Below, one piece after another: positions 6,974 to 12,897 of a DNA stretch of 13,674 bases (position 1 is its first letter; the number at the start of each line of letters is the position of its first letter). Source of the DNA: Candidatus Bathyarchaeota archaeon (GTDB lineage Archaea; Thermoproteota; Bathyarchaeia; RBG-16-48-13; GCA-020355125); assembly GCA_030670615.1 (NCBI GenBank), contig DAOVBJ010000005.1, forward strand, positions 1 through 13,674, in the 5' to 3' direction. Under the pieces are notes generated by a model. That model was not told where the DNA came from. It did no database searches and was given only the letters and a program-made list of their open reading frames with translations. Position numbers and translations under genes: made by a program.

Positions 6974-7405
6974 TCACAAGATTATACTTGCGTTTCCAGC
7001 GATCCGCGGCCATCTTTCAGCCGCTTCTTTGGCGACAGGCCCCTTGATCTCAGATCCACGAAGCTCGCCTTCCGGCGTTATAATGACGGCGGCATTGTCT
7101 TCAAATTGAATCCACATCCCATTAGCCCGCCGGAACTGTTTTCGTTGACGGACGATGATGGCCGGGAGAACCTGTTTCCTAAGATTGGGATTGCCTTTTC
7201 TAACAGATATGAGGATTCGATCGCCCACGCCTCCGCATGGAACCCGTCCCAGCCGTCCCTTGTACCCGATGAAGTTTATGATTCGCAGTCTTCTAGCTCC
7301 TGTGTTATCAGCACAGTTGATTATGGAGCCCACTTGAAGGCCCTTCGCGATATGCGGACGATACTCGATCACTCCTCTAGCACTTACGGCGCGAGATTTT
7401 GACAT
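6974..7405 (-). CDS. rpl14: 50S ribosomal protein L14 (uL14)
   Basis: L14 is a beta-barrel protein of the large subunit that forms intersubunit bridges and contacts L19-type partners. The 143-residue sequence has an archaeal N-terminal extension of about 20 residues. The signature GSIINCADNTGARRLRIINFIGYKGR comes next. Further landmarks are GDRILISVRKG, PAIIVRQRKQFRRANGMWIQFEDNAAVIIT and the C-terminal EIKGPVAKEAAERWPRIA block. It starts with ATG 25 nt after the S17 stop. The protein shows no anomaly and lies in the standard S17-L14-L24 order. Confidence 0.97.
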   Translation of the reverse strand: MSKSRAVSARGVIEYRPHIAKGLQVGSIINCADNTGARRLRIINFIGYKGRLGRVPCGGVGDRILISVRKGNPNLRKQVLPAIIVRQRKQFRRANGMWIQFEDNAAVIITPEGELRGSEIKGPVAKEAAERWPRIAGNASIIL

Positions 7406-7430
7406 CGGTGTTCACTCCTAGTAACTTCTC

Positions 7431-7757
7431 TCACGTCTCCTCCGCTTTCTCGATCACCACGAAGGCGACCGATTTGCTCAGGGGACGACATTCCATGATC
7501 CTCACGGTATCATTGACTTGAGCCTCTATGCATGGCGGGTTATGAGCCATTATGCGGCGGTGCCGCCGTTCATACCTCTCGTATTTGGGAACGTAATGGT
7601 GATAGTCCCGTCGGACCACGATGGTTCCTCTCATGTGGTCACTGACTACGACGCCGTCTAAGATTCTCCCTCGCACAGACAACTTACCGTGGAAGGGGCA
7701 GTTGACATCGTCGCAGCTTCTCGGTGGCTGCTTGACGGGTACGCCTATGTTGCTTAT
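7431..7757 (-). CDS. rps17: 30S ribosomal protein S17 (uS17), apparently starting at ATA
   Basis: S17 is an OB-fold primary binding protein of 16S rRNA. The conserved core is clear: LSVRGRILDGVVVSDHMRGTIVVRR, then HHYVPKYERYERRHRRIMAHNPP and the C-terminal strand VRIMECRPLSKSVAFVVIEK. The frame continues upstream through a conserved archaeal N-terminus. This reads SNIGVPVKQPPRSC15-D-D-V-N-C20-P-F-H23-G, the Cys/Cys/His segment of archaeal S17. No ATG, GTG or TTG precedes that segment before an in-frame TAG at 7770-7772. The ATA at 7757 gives (M)SNIGVPV, lies 8 nt after GGGGG, and yields 108 residues, the usual length. Another ATA lies 6 nt upstream. The alternative TTG at 7682 would delete the whole N-terminus and has no SD. 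The start is inferred; the reading frame is sure. Confidence 0.88.
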   Translation of the reverse strand: MSNIGVPVKQPPRSCDDVNCPFHGKLSVRGRILDGVVVSDHMRGTIVVRRDYHHYVPKYERYERRHRRIMAHNPPCIEAQVNDTVRIMECRPLSKSVAFVVIEKAEET

Positions 7758-7759
7758 TT

Positions 7760-8041
7760 TTATTTCCCCCTAAACTTTTTTACTCGATCTTCGGGCCTAC
7801 ATATTATCGTCTTCCCCTCCAGTAGACACGTCGAGTGGTCTGGGAGAGTGAAGCGGAAGGCCGCTGCGCTCTTGGGAATTCGCCTTTTGTGGCGTCCATC
7901 AGACACGACAAGCATGTTCTTTGTTTCGTCGATGACCTGTCCCGTTATCCGGGAGTATTCGTCGCACCTTTCACTTTTCACAGCGACTTGAAGTCCGATC
8001 AATTCGTGGCGGCCGAGGCTGCGTTGAGTCAGAGGTGACAT
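7760..8041 (-). CDS. rnp1: RNase P protein component 1 (Rpp29/Pop4)
   Basis: Rpp29 is a Sm-like protein subunit of archaeal RNase P, which removes 5' leaders from pre-tRNAs. The 93-residue length is normal. Family landmarks are the N-terminal helix ending in GRHELIGLQVAV, then the barrel strands RITGQVIDETKNMLVVSDGRHKRRIPKSAAAFRF and the C-terminal LEGKTIICRPEDRVKK. It starts with ATG 2 nt after L29 and ends overlapping the region of the S17 start. In archaea this gene regularly sits between L29 and S17. A SUI1/aIF1 gene often found beside it is absent here. Confidence 0.94.
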   Translation of the reverse strand: MSPLTQRSLGRHELIGLQVAVKSERCDEYSRITGQVIDETKNMLVVSDGRHKRRIPKSAAAFRFTLPDHSTCLLEGKTIICRPEDRVKKFRGK

Positions 8042-8043
8042 CC

Positions 8044-8262
8044 CTATTGCCTCCCTTCCAGCTCGAGCTTCGCCTCGTTTTGAATGGTCATTACCCGCGC
8101 AATCGCTCTTCGAATTTCCTTCACCCGTGAAGGGCTCTCCAAGGCGCCTCCGGCTTTAATCAGCGCCCTGAGCTGGGAGAGTTCTACCTTGAGCTCTCTT
8201 AGTTTGGCTTCCCGTTCCGTTGAATTCATTTCCCGAATACTCGTCAACCTTAGGAATGGCAC
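8044..8262 (-). CDS. rpl29: 50S ribosomal protein L29 (uL29)
   Basis: L29 is a small two-helix protein beside the exit tunnel, part of the docking site for SRP and nascent-chain factors. The GTG at 8262 gives (M)PFLRLTSIREMNSTEREAKL, which matches the archaeal opening. The frame is open 15 codons farther upstream, but that part overlaps the end of S3. GGAGGA lies 8 nt before the GTG, which decides the start. The 72 residues include the signature region LESPSRVKEIRRAIARVMTIQNE in the second helix. The gene follows S3 by 13 nt and precedes Rpp29 by 2 nt. Confidence 0.95.
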   Translation of the reverse strand: MPFLRLTSIREMNSTEREAKLRELKVELSQLRALIKAGGALESPSRVKEIRRAIARVMTIQNEAKLELEGRQ

Positions 8263-8275
8263 TAGAGAGATCCTC

Positions 8276-8938
8276 CTACGCTTGTTCTTCTGGGGTCGGT
8301 GAAACACTCACTGGTTCGTCTGGGATTGGAGTCTCCTCCGTGACTGGAGTTATGACTTCAATTTGGTCGGGAAACCGAATGTTGGGAGGGACAATTTTCA
8401 CGTTGATGCCGAGAGTGCCTGGCCTCATTGTGACCGTGGTGACGGCTCTTCTCACGTTCTCAAGGAAGGGGTCGCCCACTCTAGGGATGTAGCCTTGACG
8501 GTACTTTTCGCTTCGATGTCTGCGACTTGTCAACTTTCCTTTGATGATGATTTCGCAGCCGGCAGCTCCGGCTCGCATTATTTGGTTTAGGGCCCAGAAG
8601 CCAGTTCGTCGGAAATGTATGCCCCTCTGCAGGGCTTCGGCTATGCGGGAGGCCATGATCGAAGCGTTGAGTTCGGGAACCTCGACCTCGGACACGGCTA
8701 TTTGGGGATTGAACAGGTTGAATTTCTCTTCGAGGACGCGGGTTAAGCCCCGGATGTTCGTGCCCCGTCTGCCGATGACGATTCCCGGCTTCATCGCGTA
8801 TATGATGATCCGGGTTCCGAGGGGAGTCTTCGTGATCTCGGCTCCGCCAAACCCCGACCGTCTCAATTCCTTTTCGAGGAAATCGTGTATTTCTAACTGG
8901 CGAATTGAGTTATTAATGAAGTTTTTGACTACGGACAT
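8276..8938 (-). CDS. rps3: 30S ribosomal protein S3 (uS3)
   Basis: S3 forms part of the mRNA entry channel and the 30S head. The protein has an N-terminal KH domain with the GXXG-like loop GRRGTNIRGL (about residues 55-65, in the context MKPGIVIGRRG). The C-terminal S3 domain follows (about 90-195) with ALQRGIHFRRTGFWALNQIMRAGAAGCEIIIKGKL. The tail is acidic and proline-rich. The ATG at 8938 gives MSVVKNFI and 220 residues, and has GGGTGA 5 nt upstream. A GTG 9 nt earlier is a less likely alternative. It begins 10 nt after the L22 stop. Confidence 0.96.
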   Translation of the reverse strand: MSVVKNFINNSIRQLEIHDFLEKELRRSGFGGAEITKTPLGTRIIIYAMKPGIVIGRRGTNIRGLTRVLEEKFNLFNPQIAVSEVEVPELNASIMASRIAEALQRGIHFRRTGFWALNQIMRAGAAGCEIIIKGKLTSRRHRSEKYRQGYIPRVGDPFLENVRRAVTTVTMRPGTLGINVKIVPPNIRFPDQIEVITPVTEETPIPDEPVSVSPTPEEQA

Positions 8939-8948
8939 GGCATTCACC

Positions 8949-9407
8949 CTATACTTCTTCAGCCAACAATTCTATGTGAGTGAGGTGCTCGTGGTTGGGG
9001 GACGATCTTCCGAAGGCTCGAGGAACGAATCGCTTGAGCACGCGAGCTCGCTGCGCACAAACGTGGACTAACTTCACTCGTTCAACGTCGAAGCCTAGAT
9101 CCTCACAGTTCGCTTCCAAACTGTCCAAGACTTTTAAGATTTCTCGTGCAGCTTTAACCGGGTATCTCCCGGCATACCACTTGTCCAGCCCTGCCTTGTG
9201 GGGAACTTCTTTCTTGTGGCGACGATATGGAACAGCCCGTTTCATGTCGATGACGTCCTGAAGAAACCGTCTCGCCTCATCCAGTCGGTTATGTCGTATC
9301 GACTCGCAGATCTCTCTCGCTGCTTTTGGCGAGATTCTCAAGTCTCTCCCGCTGGCTTTAACGCCTTCTCCGGGATCGCTTCTCGCCGAATATCCCCAAT
9401 TTGGCAT
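8949..9407 (-). CDS. rpl22: 50S ribosomal protein L22 (uL22)
   Basis: L22 lines the peptide exit tunnel, with a long beta hairpin reaching the constriction. The ATG at 9407 gives MPNWGYSARSD and 152 residues, matching archaeal L22, and GGGTG lies 6 nt upstream. A GTG 9 nt earlier is possible but less favoured. Landmarks are LRISPKAAREICESIRHNRLDEARRFLQDVI, then RHKKEVPHKAGLDKWYAGRYPVKAAREILKVL and the hairpin end RVLKRFVPRAFGRSSPNHEHLTHIEL. This is the first gene of the long downstream block. A TATA-like box lies about 41 nt before it, so it probably opens a separate transcript. Confidence 0.96.
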   Translation of the reverse strand: MPNWGYSARSDPGEGVKASGRDLRISPKAAREICESIRHNRLDEARRFLQDVIDMKRAVPYRRHKKEVPHKAGLDKWYAGRYPVKAAREILKVLDSLEANCEDLGFDVERVKLVHVCAQRARVLKRFVPRAFGRSSPNHEHLTHIELLAEEV

Positions 9408-9447
9408 CTGTAACACCCGTAATTTGGCTCAAACAGACAAGGCTACG

Positions 9448-9455
9448 TTATTAAA
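9448..9455 (-). promoter_or_regulatory. Candidate archaeal TATA box for the L22-to-SecY transcript
   Basis: On the minus strand this reads TTTAATAA, preceded by the purine-rich GCAAAAAG that could serve as a BRE. Its 3' edge lies 41 nt before the L22 ATG. Initiation about 25 nt downstream would give a leader of roughly 15-20 nt that includes the GGGTG SD. The upstream spacer holds no co-directional gene, so a promoter is needed if S19 transcripts end. The same TTTAATAA octamer occurs before S19. The call rests on pattern and position only. Confidence 0.5.
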
Positions 9456-9749
9456 CTTTTTGCGTACGATGCATGGATTACGCAAGGAAGAAAGTGATTT
9501 GCCACGGGCTTAGTAGGGAGACATTTCCTCACCAAGACTCCCCTAATACTCTACTTGCAACGCTGTTCACTCCTCAAGCCTCTCCTCATCCAGCATTAGA
9601 CGTCGCGCGTTTGGGACAAGGTCGCCGAATCATCGACATATATGCCGTCGATGAGAGGTAACGTCCCCTGAAAACGAGGGTTTTCGAGTGCGTTTAGAAC
9701 CCGTTATAAGGAGCAACTCCGTTTTTTAGCCGTACGTTTGTCATTAGTG

Positions 9750-9757
9750 TTTTTAAG
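9750..9757 (+). promoter_or_regulatory. Possible relic TATA box upstream of the aIF1A pseudogene
   Basis: TTTTTAAG on the plus strand lies 48 nt before the ATG at 9806. A second A/T-rich element, GTTTATCA, lies near 9770. The position would suit an archaeal promoter for the plus-strand aIF1A relic. No transcript can be inferred from sequence alone. Confidence 0.3.
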
Positions 9758-9785
9758 CATAAACGTGAGTGTTTATCATGTCATG

Positions 9786-9803
9786 GATGGATAGATAGAT
9801 AGA
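9786..9803 (+). repeat. Short GATA-type tandem repeat
   Basis: The stretch GGATGGATAGATAGATAG is an imperfect run of a 4-bp unit (GGAT then GATA). It lies just before the ATG of the aIF1A pseudogene. Such a run can expand or shrink by replication slippage and may have contributed to disturbance of this leader, although the frameshift itself lies about 15 nt downstream. Confidence 0.6.
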
Positions 9804-9805
9804 GA

Positions 9806-10077
9806 ATGGGTAAACGGAGGTCATCAGCGAGTCAGAGATCAAGCCTCGTCTACCAGCGGATTATGAAGTGTTAGGCATCGCTGAAAAGCTGCATGACTAC
9901 AATCAGATCTTGGTTCGACGTTTCGACGGGTTTACGCGGCTATGCAGAATCAGAGGCAAGATGAAGCGGAGAGTGTGGATACGGATCAACGACGTGGTCC
10001 TCGTCTCGCCCTAGGACTTCCAGTCAGATAAACGAGGAGGCAGCACGCATCGTCTCAGAAGAAAACAAGCTGAGTGA
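9806..10077 (+). pseudogene. Broken archaeal translation initiation factor 1A (aIF1A/eIF1A)
   Basis: This is the only recognisable plus-strand gene. The ATG at 9806 reads MGKR, a typical aIF1A start, preceded by no clear SD. The frame must then shift by two extra bases (9818-9819) to continue VISESEIKPRLPADYEVLGIAEKL. The OB-fold core follows (LVRRFDGFTRLCRIRGKMKRRVWIRINDVVLVSP), clearly aIF1A, the A-site initiation factor. At 10012 a TAG replaces the conserved Trp of PWDFQSDK, and DFQSDKRG follows it in the same frame. The remaining C-terminus no longer looks like the family and ends at a TGA at 10075. The core frame has no usable start except an internal GTG at 9868. Two independent lesions indicate a pseudogene, with a working aIF1A needed elsewhere. 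Decoding of TAG is unlikely because L29, L22 and S3 use TAG as their stop. Confidence 0.85.
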
Positions 10078-10326
10078 TTGAGAAGCAACAGCTACTTAAA
10101 GAACATGTACAACTTTTGAAGCCTCTTGTTCCCAGAAGGAAGTAAGGGCTGCGTGGGGAGCGAAGTAGACGTTGCCTCGAAGGCAGATTCCGCGTTATTA
10201 GGAACCGCGTTCACGTCAATAGCGTACGTAGTGGAATGAAGCTAGGATGCAATGAGTCGTATCGAATTCGCTTGTTGCTATCCAGTCCGTCACGTGAACA
10301 CTTGTTTTGTGAGATGGGTTGGAGGC

Positions 10327-10731
10327 TTACTTCAAAGGCACATACATGCTCGATTTGGACGCTCCGATGCCTGGGGTTCCATGAACCACGCGCTTGTTGG
10401 TGATGACGTATTCGCCTAAGAAGTGCCCGACTTTGTTAAGCGTGATCTCAATGGGGGAGAACACTCTGCCGTTGTAGAGGAAAATGGTCATGCCCACCAT
10501 TTCGGGGAGTATTACGACGTCCCTGCAGTGGGTTTTAACCATCGGTTTCTGCTCTTTTTCTGTGGTCTTCTTCGCCTTCCTCAGTTTTTCGATGAAGATT
10601 CGCTGTTCTTTGGGTAATCCACGGAGCATAGACCGTCTCTGTCGTGAGGGGAGGATGCGGATGAAGTCGTCCATCGATATTTGTTGCAGCTCTTCGAGGG
10701 TGAAACCTCGATAGGTGGGTTCTTTTGGCAT
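10327..10731 (-). CDS. rps19: 30S ribosomal protein S19 (uS19)
   Basis: S19 lies in the 30S head and contacts tRNA and intersubunit bridges. The 134-residue archaeal form has an N-terminal helical extension (TYRGFTLEELQQISMDDFIRILPSRQRRS). The conserved S19 core follows with KTHCRDVVILPEMVGMTIFLYNGRVFSPIEIT. It ends with MVGHFLGEY-type sequence (KVGHFLGEYVITNKRVVHGTPGIGASKSS). It starts at ATG 10731 and has radA instead of L2 on its 5' side. On its 3' side a long spacer replaces the usual L22 junction, so S19 is isolated from both normal neighbours. It may be transcribed from its own TATA box at 10753-10760. Confidence 0.96.
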   Translation of the reverse strand: MPKEPTYRGFTLEELQQISMDDFIRILPSRQRRSMLRGLPKEQRIFIEKLRKAKKTTEKEQKPMVKTHCRDVVILPEMVGMTIFLYNGRVFSPIEITLNKVGHFLGEYVITNKRVVHGTPGIGASKSSMYVPLK

Positions 10732-10752
10732 GTCTTAACCTCGCTCCATCCT

Positions 10753-10760
10753 TTTATTAA
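10753..10760 (-). promoter_or_regulatory. Candidate TATA box for S19, possibly leaderless
   Basis: On the minus strand this reads TTTAATAA, preceded by ACAAAAAC. It ends 21 nt before the S19 ATG, so normal archaeal spacing would place the transcription start at or very near the ATG, giving a leaderless or nearly leaderless mRNA. The same octamer precedes L22, there with room for a short leader. Read-through from radA, which ends only 55 nt upstream, is also possible. Confidence 0.45.
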
Positions 10761-10786
10761 AGTTTTTGTTCATTGAAGGCGGGGAC

Positions 10787-11740
10787 CTATGGGGGGACGT
10801 CCTCTACGCCTTTCTCGGTGATTTTGAATATGCACTCGCCTTCGGGAAGGTAGGGGCTGTCAATGATCCGCGCGATCCGGGTGTACCGCTTGCCTTTTCT
10901 CAGGAAGACTCGGTTGGTGCTGAGGTGGGCGAGGATGTTTCCGCCCGCGGGCTTGTTGGTCGGTCCTAAGAAGGCGTCGGGAGACGCGACGACTTGGTTC
11001 GTCACGACCACGGGGATGTTAAAGACTTCGGCCATCCGGAGAAGTCTGTGCAGGTGCTGGTTCAGTCGCTGTTGGCGTGTTGGAAGGGACTCCCGCCCCA
11101 AGTATTCCGCGCGGAAGTGACTGATGATGGAGTCCACGATGACGAGTTTTATGTTTTTTTCTTTAATGATCTGGTCAAGTTTTTTTGCAATCAGGACTTG
11201 ATGGTCGCTGTTAAACGCCCGGGCGACAATGATGTTTTTTAGGATGGTGTCCGTGGGAATCTCTCGTCCTTGCGCGATCTCTAAGATTCGTTCGGGTCGA
11301 AATGTTCCCTCCGTGTCGAGGTATAAGACGGATCCTTCTAGGCCCCCCATCTCTAGGGGCTGCTGCACTAACACGCAGAGGGCGAGGCAGATCTGGGTCT
11401 TTCCCACGCCATACTGTCCGATTAGCTCGAGAATGCCCTGGGTTTCCACTCCACCCCCGAGGAGGTCGTCCAAGGACTTGCAACCGGTCGTCAACCTCGC
11501 GATGCTCTTACGATGAAGGAGGAGTTCTTCAGCCGTTTGAAAACTGATGTTAAGCATCTCCCGCGCTCTCTTCGAGAACTCTCTCGCCCGCTCCTCGCTG
11601 AGCCCCACTGTCTCAGCCAGTTCTCTACTGGAGGCGACGGCGAGGGATTCGAGGGTGCGGTATCCTGCGGCATGAAGTTTCTGAGCCGTCGCTGGACCCA
11701 TTCCAGGGACATCTTCTATTTTGTTCACTGCCTCTGCCAA
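10787..11740 (-). CDS. radA: DNA repair and recombination protein RadA
   Basis: RadA is the archaeal Rad51/RecA-family recombinase; it forms ATP-dependent filaments on single-stranded DNA and carries out strand exchange. The 317-residue protein has the N-terminal helix-hairpin-helix domain (DVPGMGPATAQKLHAAGYRTLESLA). The linker polymerisation motif FQTA is at 67-70. Walker A is GQYGVGKTQ (108-116), a variant of the common GEFGSGKTQ. Walker B is KLVIVDSI (198-205). The L1/L2 region includes LPTRQQRLNQHLHRLLR, VVTNQVVASPDAF and PAGGNILAHLSTNRV. The ATP cap DSPYLPE is at 294-300. Length and motifs indicate an active protein. The TTG start follows GGGGAGA. The gene lies 113 bp after L2 and 55 bp before S19, where no gene is usual, and may have its own promoter. 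Confidence 0.97.
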   Translation of the reverse strand: MAEAVNKIEDVPGMGPATAQKLHAAGYRTLESLAVASSRELAETVGLSEERAREFSKRAREMLNISFQTAEELLLHRKSIARLTTGCKSLDDLLGGGVETQGILELIGQYGVGKTQICLALCVLVQQPLEMGGLEGSVLYLDTEGTFRPERILEIAQGREIPTDTILKNIIVARAFNSDHQVLIAKKLDQIIKEKNIKLVIVDSIISHFRAEYLGRESLPTRQQRLNQHLHRLLRMAEVFNIPVVVTNQVVASPDAFLGPTNKPAGGNILAHLSTNRVFLRKGKRYTRIARIIDSPYLPEGECIFKITEKGVEDVPP

Positions 11741-11797
11741 GGCTCTCCCCTGCTAAAAGAAGTAAGTGGCTACTTTCAATTGCTGTGACTTCGGTGT

Positions 11798-11805
11798 GAT
11801 AAAAA
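11798..11805 (-). promoter_or_regulatory. Candidate TATA box for radA
   Basis: The minus strand reads GAAGCTTTTTATCAC, where TTTTTATC resembles an archaeal TATA box and GAAGC a weak BRE. It ends about 57 nt before the radA TTG, which would allow a leader of some 30-36 nt including the GGGGAGA SD. The 113-bp L2-radA gap is the largest between L4 and S19, in keeping with a separate promoter for a DNA-repair gene inside a ribosomal operon. Confidence 0.4.
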
Positions 11806-11853
11806 GCTTCGTATCCTGTAAATGGGTCGAGGCGTGTGGTAGATTCGAGGCGT

Positions 11854-12588
11854 TCAACGTCGCCGTTTCTTTCTCCCACTTTGTCGAGCCGCTATCAAAC
11901 CCACCTTTTGTCCTGGAGGAGCCGTTCTTGAAACCGTCGTCGGCATCATTGACTGGGTTTTGTGGGCGCCGCCGCCGTGGGGGTGTGAAGCTGCATTCAT
12001 GGCAACCCCTTTACTACGGGGGTAGACCTTGCCCTTTGACTTCAACCATGCTGCCCGCTTCCCCGCTTTGGCGAAAGGCTTGCCAGTTCTGCCGGAGCCC
12101 GAGATGACGCCGATGGTAGCACGGCACTTGGGGTTTAGGTAAACCGATTTTTTGGAAGGAAGTCGTACTTGGACTCCTTCTGGGGTTTGAGCCACCACGG
12201 TGGCATAGGTTCCAGATGCCTTTGCGATTTTTCCTCCGTCTCCGGGAGACAATTCGAGGTTGCAGACATAAGTTCCGGAGGGGATCTCGCTCAGAGGCAG
12301 AAAGTTGCCCGCGGCGATGGGGGCTTTTTCTCCAAATTGAAGTTCCTGTCCCACGAATACGCCTTCGGGGGCTACCAAGTGGAAGACGCCGCGTTCTGCC
12401 CTCGCTTTGATTAAGGGGGATCCGCGACCGGGTTCATGAAGTAACTCTTCTATAACGGCGCGTTTCGGTTCATCCCCCTTGCTCGTGCTTAGAGGTATGT
12501 ACCGGCTTGGAGCCACCCTTTTATGGGTCGAAGCTTTGAAGGTTGAGCTGCCTCGGCCCCGTCGTTGCACTCGAATATTTTTCCCCAT
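11854..12588 (-). CDS. rpl2: 50S ribosomal protein L2 (uL2)
   Basis: L2 supports the peptidyl-transferase centre and subunit association. The 244-residue archaeal form opens MGKNIRVQRRGRGSSTFKA. It contains the OB and SH3-like domains (GRGSPLIKARAERG; GVFVGQELQFGEKAPIAAGNFLPLSEIP; NLELSPGDGGKIAKASGTYA). It ends with the basic RNA-reaching extension: KSKGKVYPRSKGVAMNAASHPHGGG, then PTTVSRTAPPGQKVGLIAAR. In the conserved loop the usual MN-x-x-DHPHGGG has Ser for Asp, while the His residues are kept. The ATG has GGAG 10 nt upstream and lies 29 nt after L23. The next gene is radA, not S19. Confidence 0.97.
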   Translation of the reverse strand: MGKNIRVQRRGRGSSTFKASTHKRVAPSRYIPLSTSKGDEPKRAVIEELLHEPGRGSPLIKARAERGVFHLVAPEGVFVGQELQFGEKAPIAAGNFLPLSEIPSGTYVCNLELSPGDGGKIAKASGTYATVVAQTPEGVQVRLPSKKSVYLNPKCRATIGVISGSGRTGKPFAKAGKRAAWLKSKGKVYPRSKGVAMNAASHPHGGGAHKTQSMMPTTVSRTAPPGQKVGLIAARQSGRKKRRR

Positions 12589-12617
12589 GAGTTTATTTCT
12601 CCTTCAATTTAGAAAAT

Positions 12618-12878
12618 TTAGAATATGCCGAGTTTAATGGCGAGGTTTGACGCCTGGTACTCGGGGGCTAGTTTCACGAAGGCCTTTTTCTGGCCCTTCT
12701 GCGTGATCAATGTGTTGACGCGGGCTACCTTTGCTTCATATAACTCTTCGAAGGCCCGCTTTATCGCGGGCTTGTTGGCCTTTAAGGAGACGATGAAGGT
12801 TAACTTATTATCCTGCTCGATGAGCGCCACCGCGCCTTCCGTCATTAACGGATACAAAATCACGTCTTCGCTTTTCAT
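12618..12878 (-). CDS. rpl23: 50S ribosomal protein L23 (uL23)
   Basis: L23 lies at the exit-tunnel mouth and is the main ribosomal contact for SRP and the Sec channel. The 86-residue protein is complete: DVILYPLMTEGAVALIEQDNKLTFIV, then the KANKPAIKRAFEELYEAKVARVNTLIT helix-strand unit, and KKAFVKLAPEYQASNLAIKLGIF at the end. The usual Lys of the YP-x-x-TEK-type opening is Gly here (TEGAVA). The ATG lies 19 nt after the L4 stop, with AGG and GGG purine runs as possible SD. It sits in the standard L4-L23-L2 order. Confidence 0.96.
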   Translation of the reverse strand: MKSEDVILYPLMTEGAVALIEQDNKLTFIVSLKANKPAIKRAFEELYEAKVARVNTLITQKGQKKAFVKLAPEYQASNLAIKLGIF

Positions 12879-12897
12879 TCCGTTTTTCCCTTTCCTA

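Larger units (their letters stand above)
9408..10326. other. S19-L22 spacer of about 920 bp, with no intact gene recognised
   Basis: S19 and L22 are adjacent in nearly all archaea, so a spacer this long is abnormal. The only recognisable content is a plus-strand aIF1A pseudogene (9806-10077), plus the L22 promoter candidate near 9450. A plus-strand frame at 9473-9661 (62 codons) has no family resemblance. A 23-codon GTG frame at 10074 (MIEKQQLLKEHVQ...) after the pseudogene looks helical but is unidentified. A 17-nt segment at 9635-9651 repeats exactly inside the L6 gene. I see no tRNA-like cloverleaf, no IS ends and no CRISPR-type repeats. The stretch looks like a site of insertion followed by decay. 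Confidence 0.7.

Noticed and set aside
9473..9661. Plus-strand open frame of 62 codons in the S19-L22 spacer
   Set aside because: No recognisable motif, no SD, and its composition looks like random sequence; part of it is the complement of the L6-like repeat.
10012..10014. TAG in the aIF1A relic as a pyrrolysine or readthrough codon
   Set aside because: The gene also has a frameshift and an eroded C-terminus, and TAG ends several intact genes here (L29, L22, S3), so decay is simpler.
10074..10145. 23-codon GTG frame after the aIF1A relic as a separate peptide gene
   Set aside because: Too short, no SD, no homology I can name; more likely part of the decayed 3' region.
11625..11879. Minus-strand frame spanning the L2-radA gap as a small gene
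   Set aside because: It overlaps the ends of both L2 and radA in another frame, and its predicted protein is a shadow of their codons.
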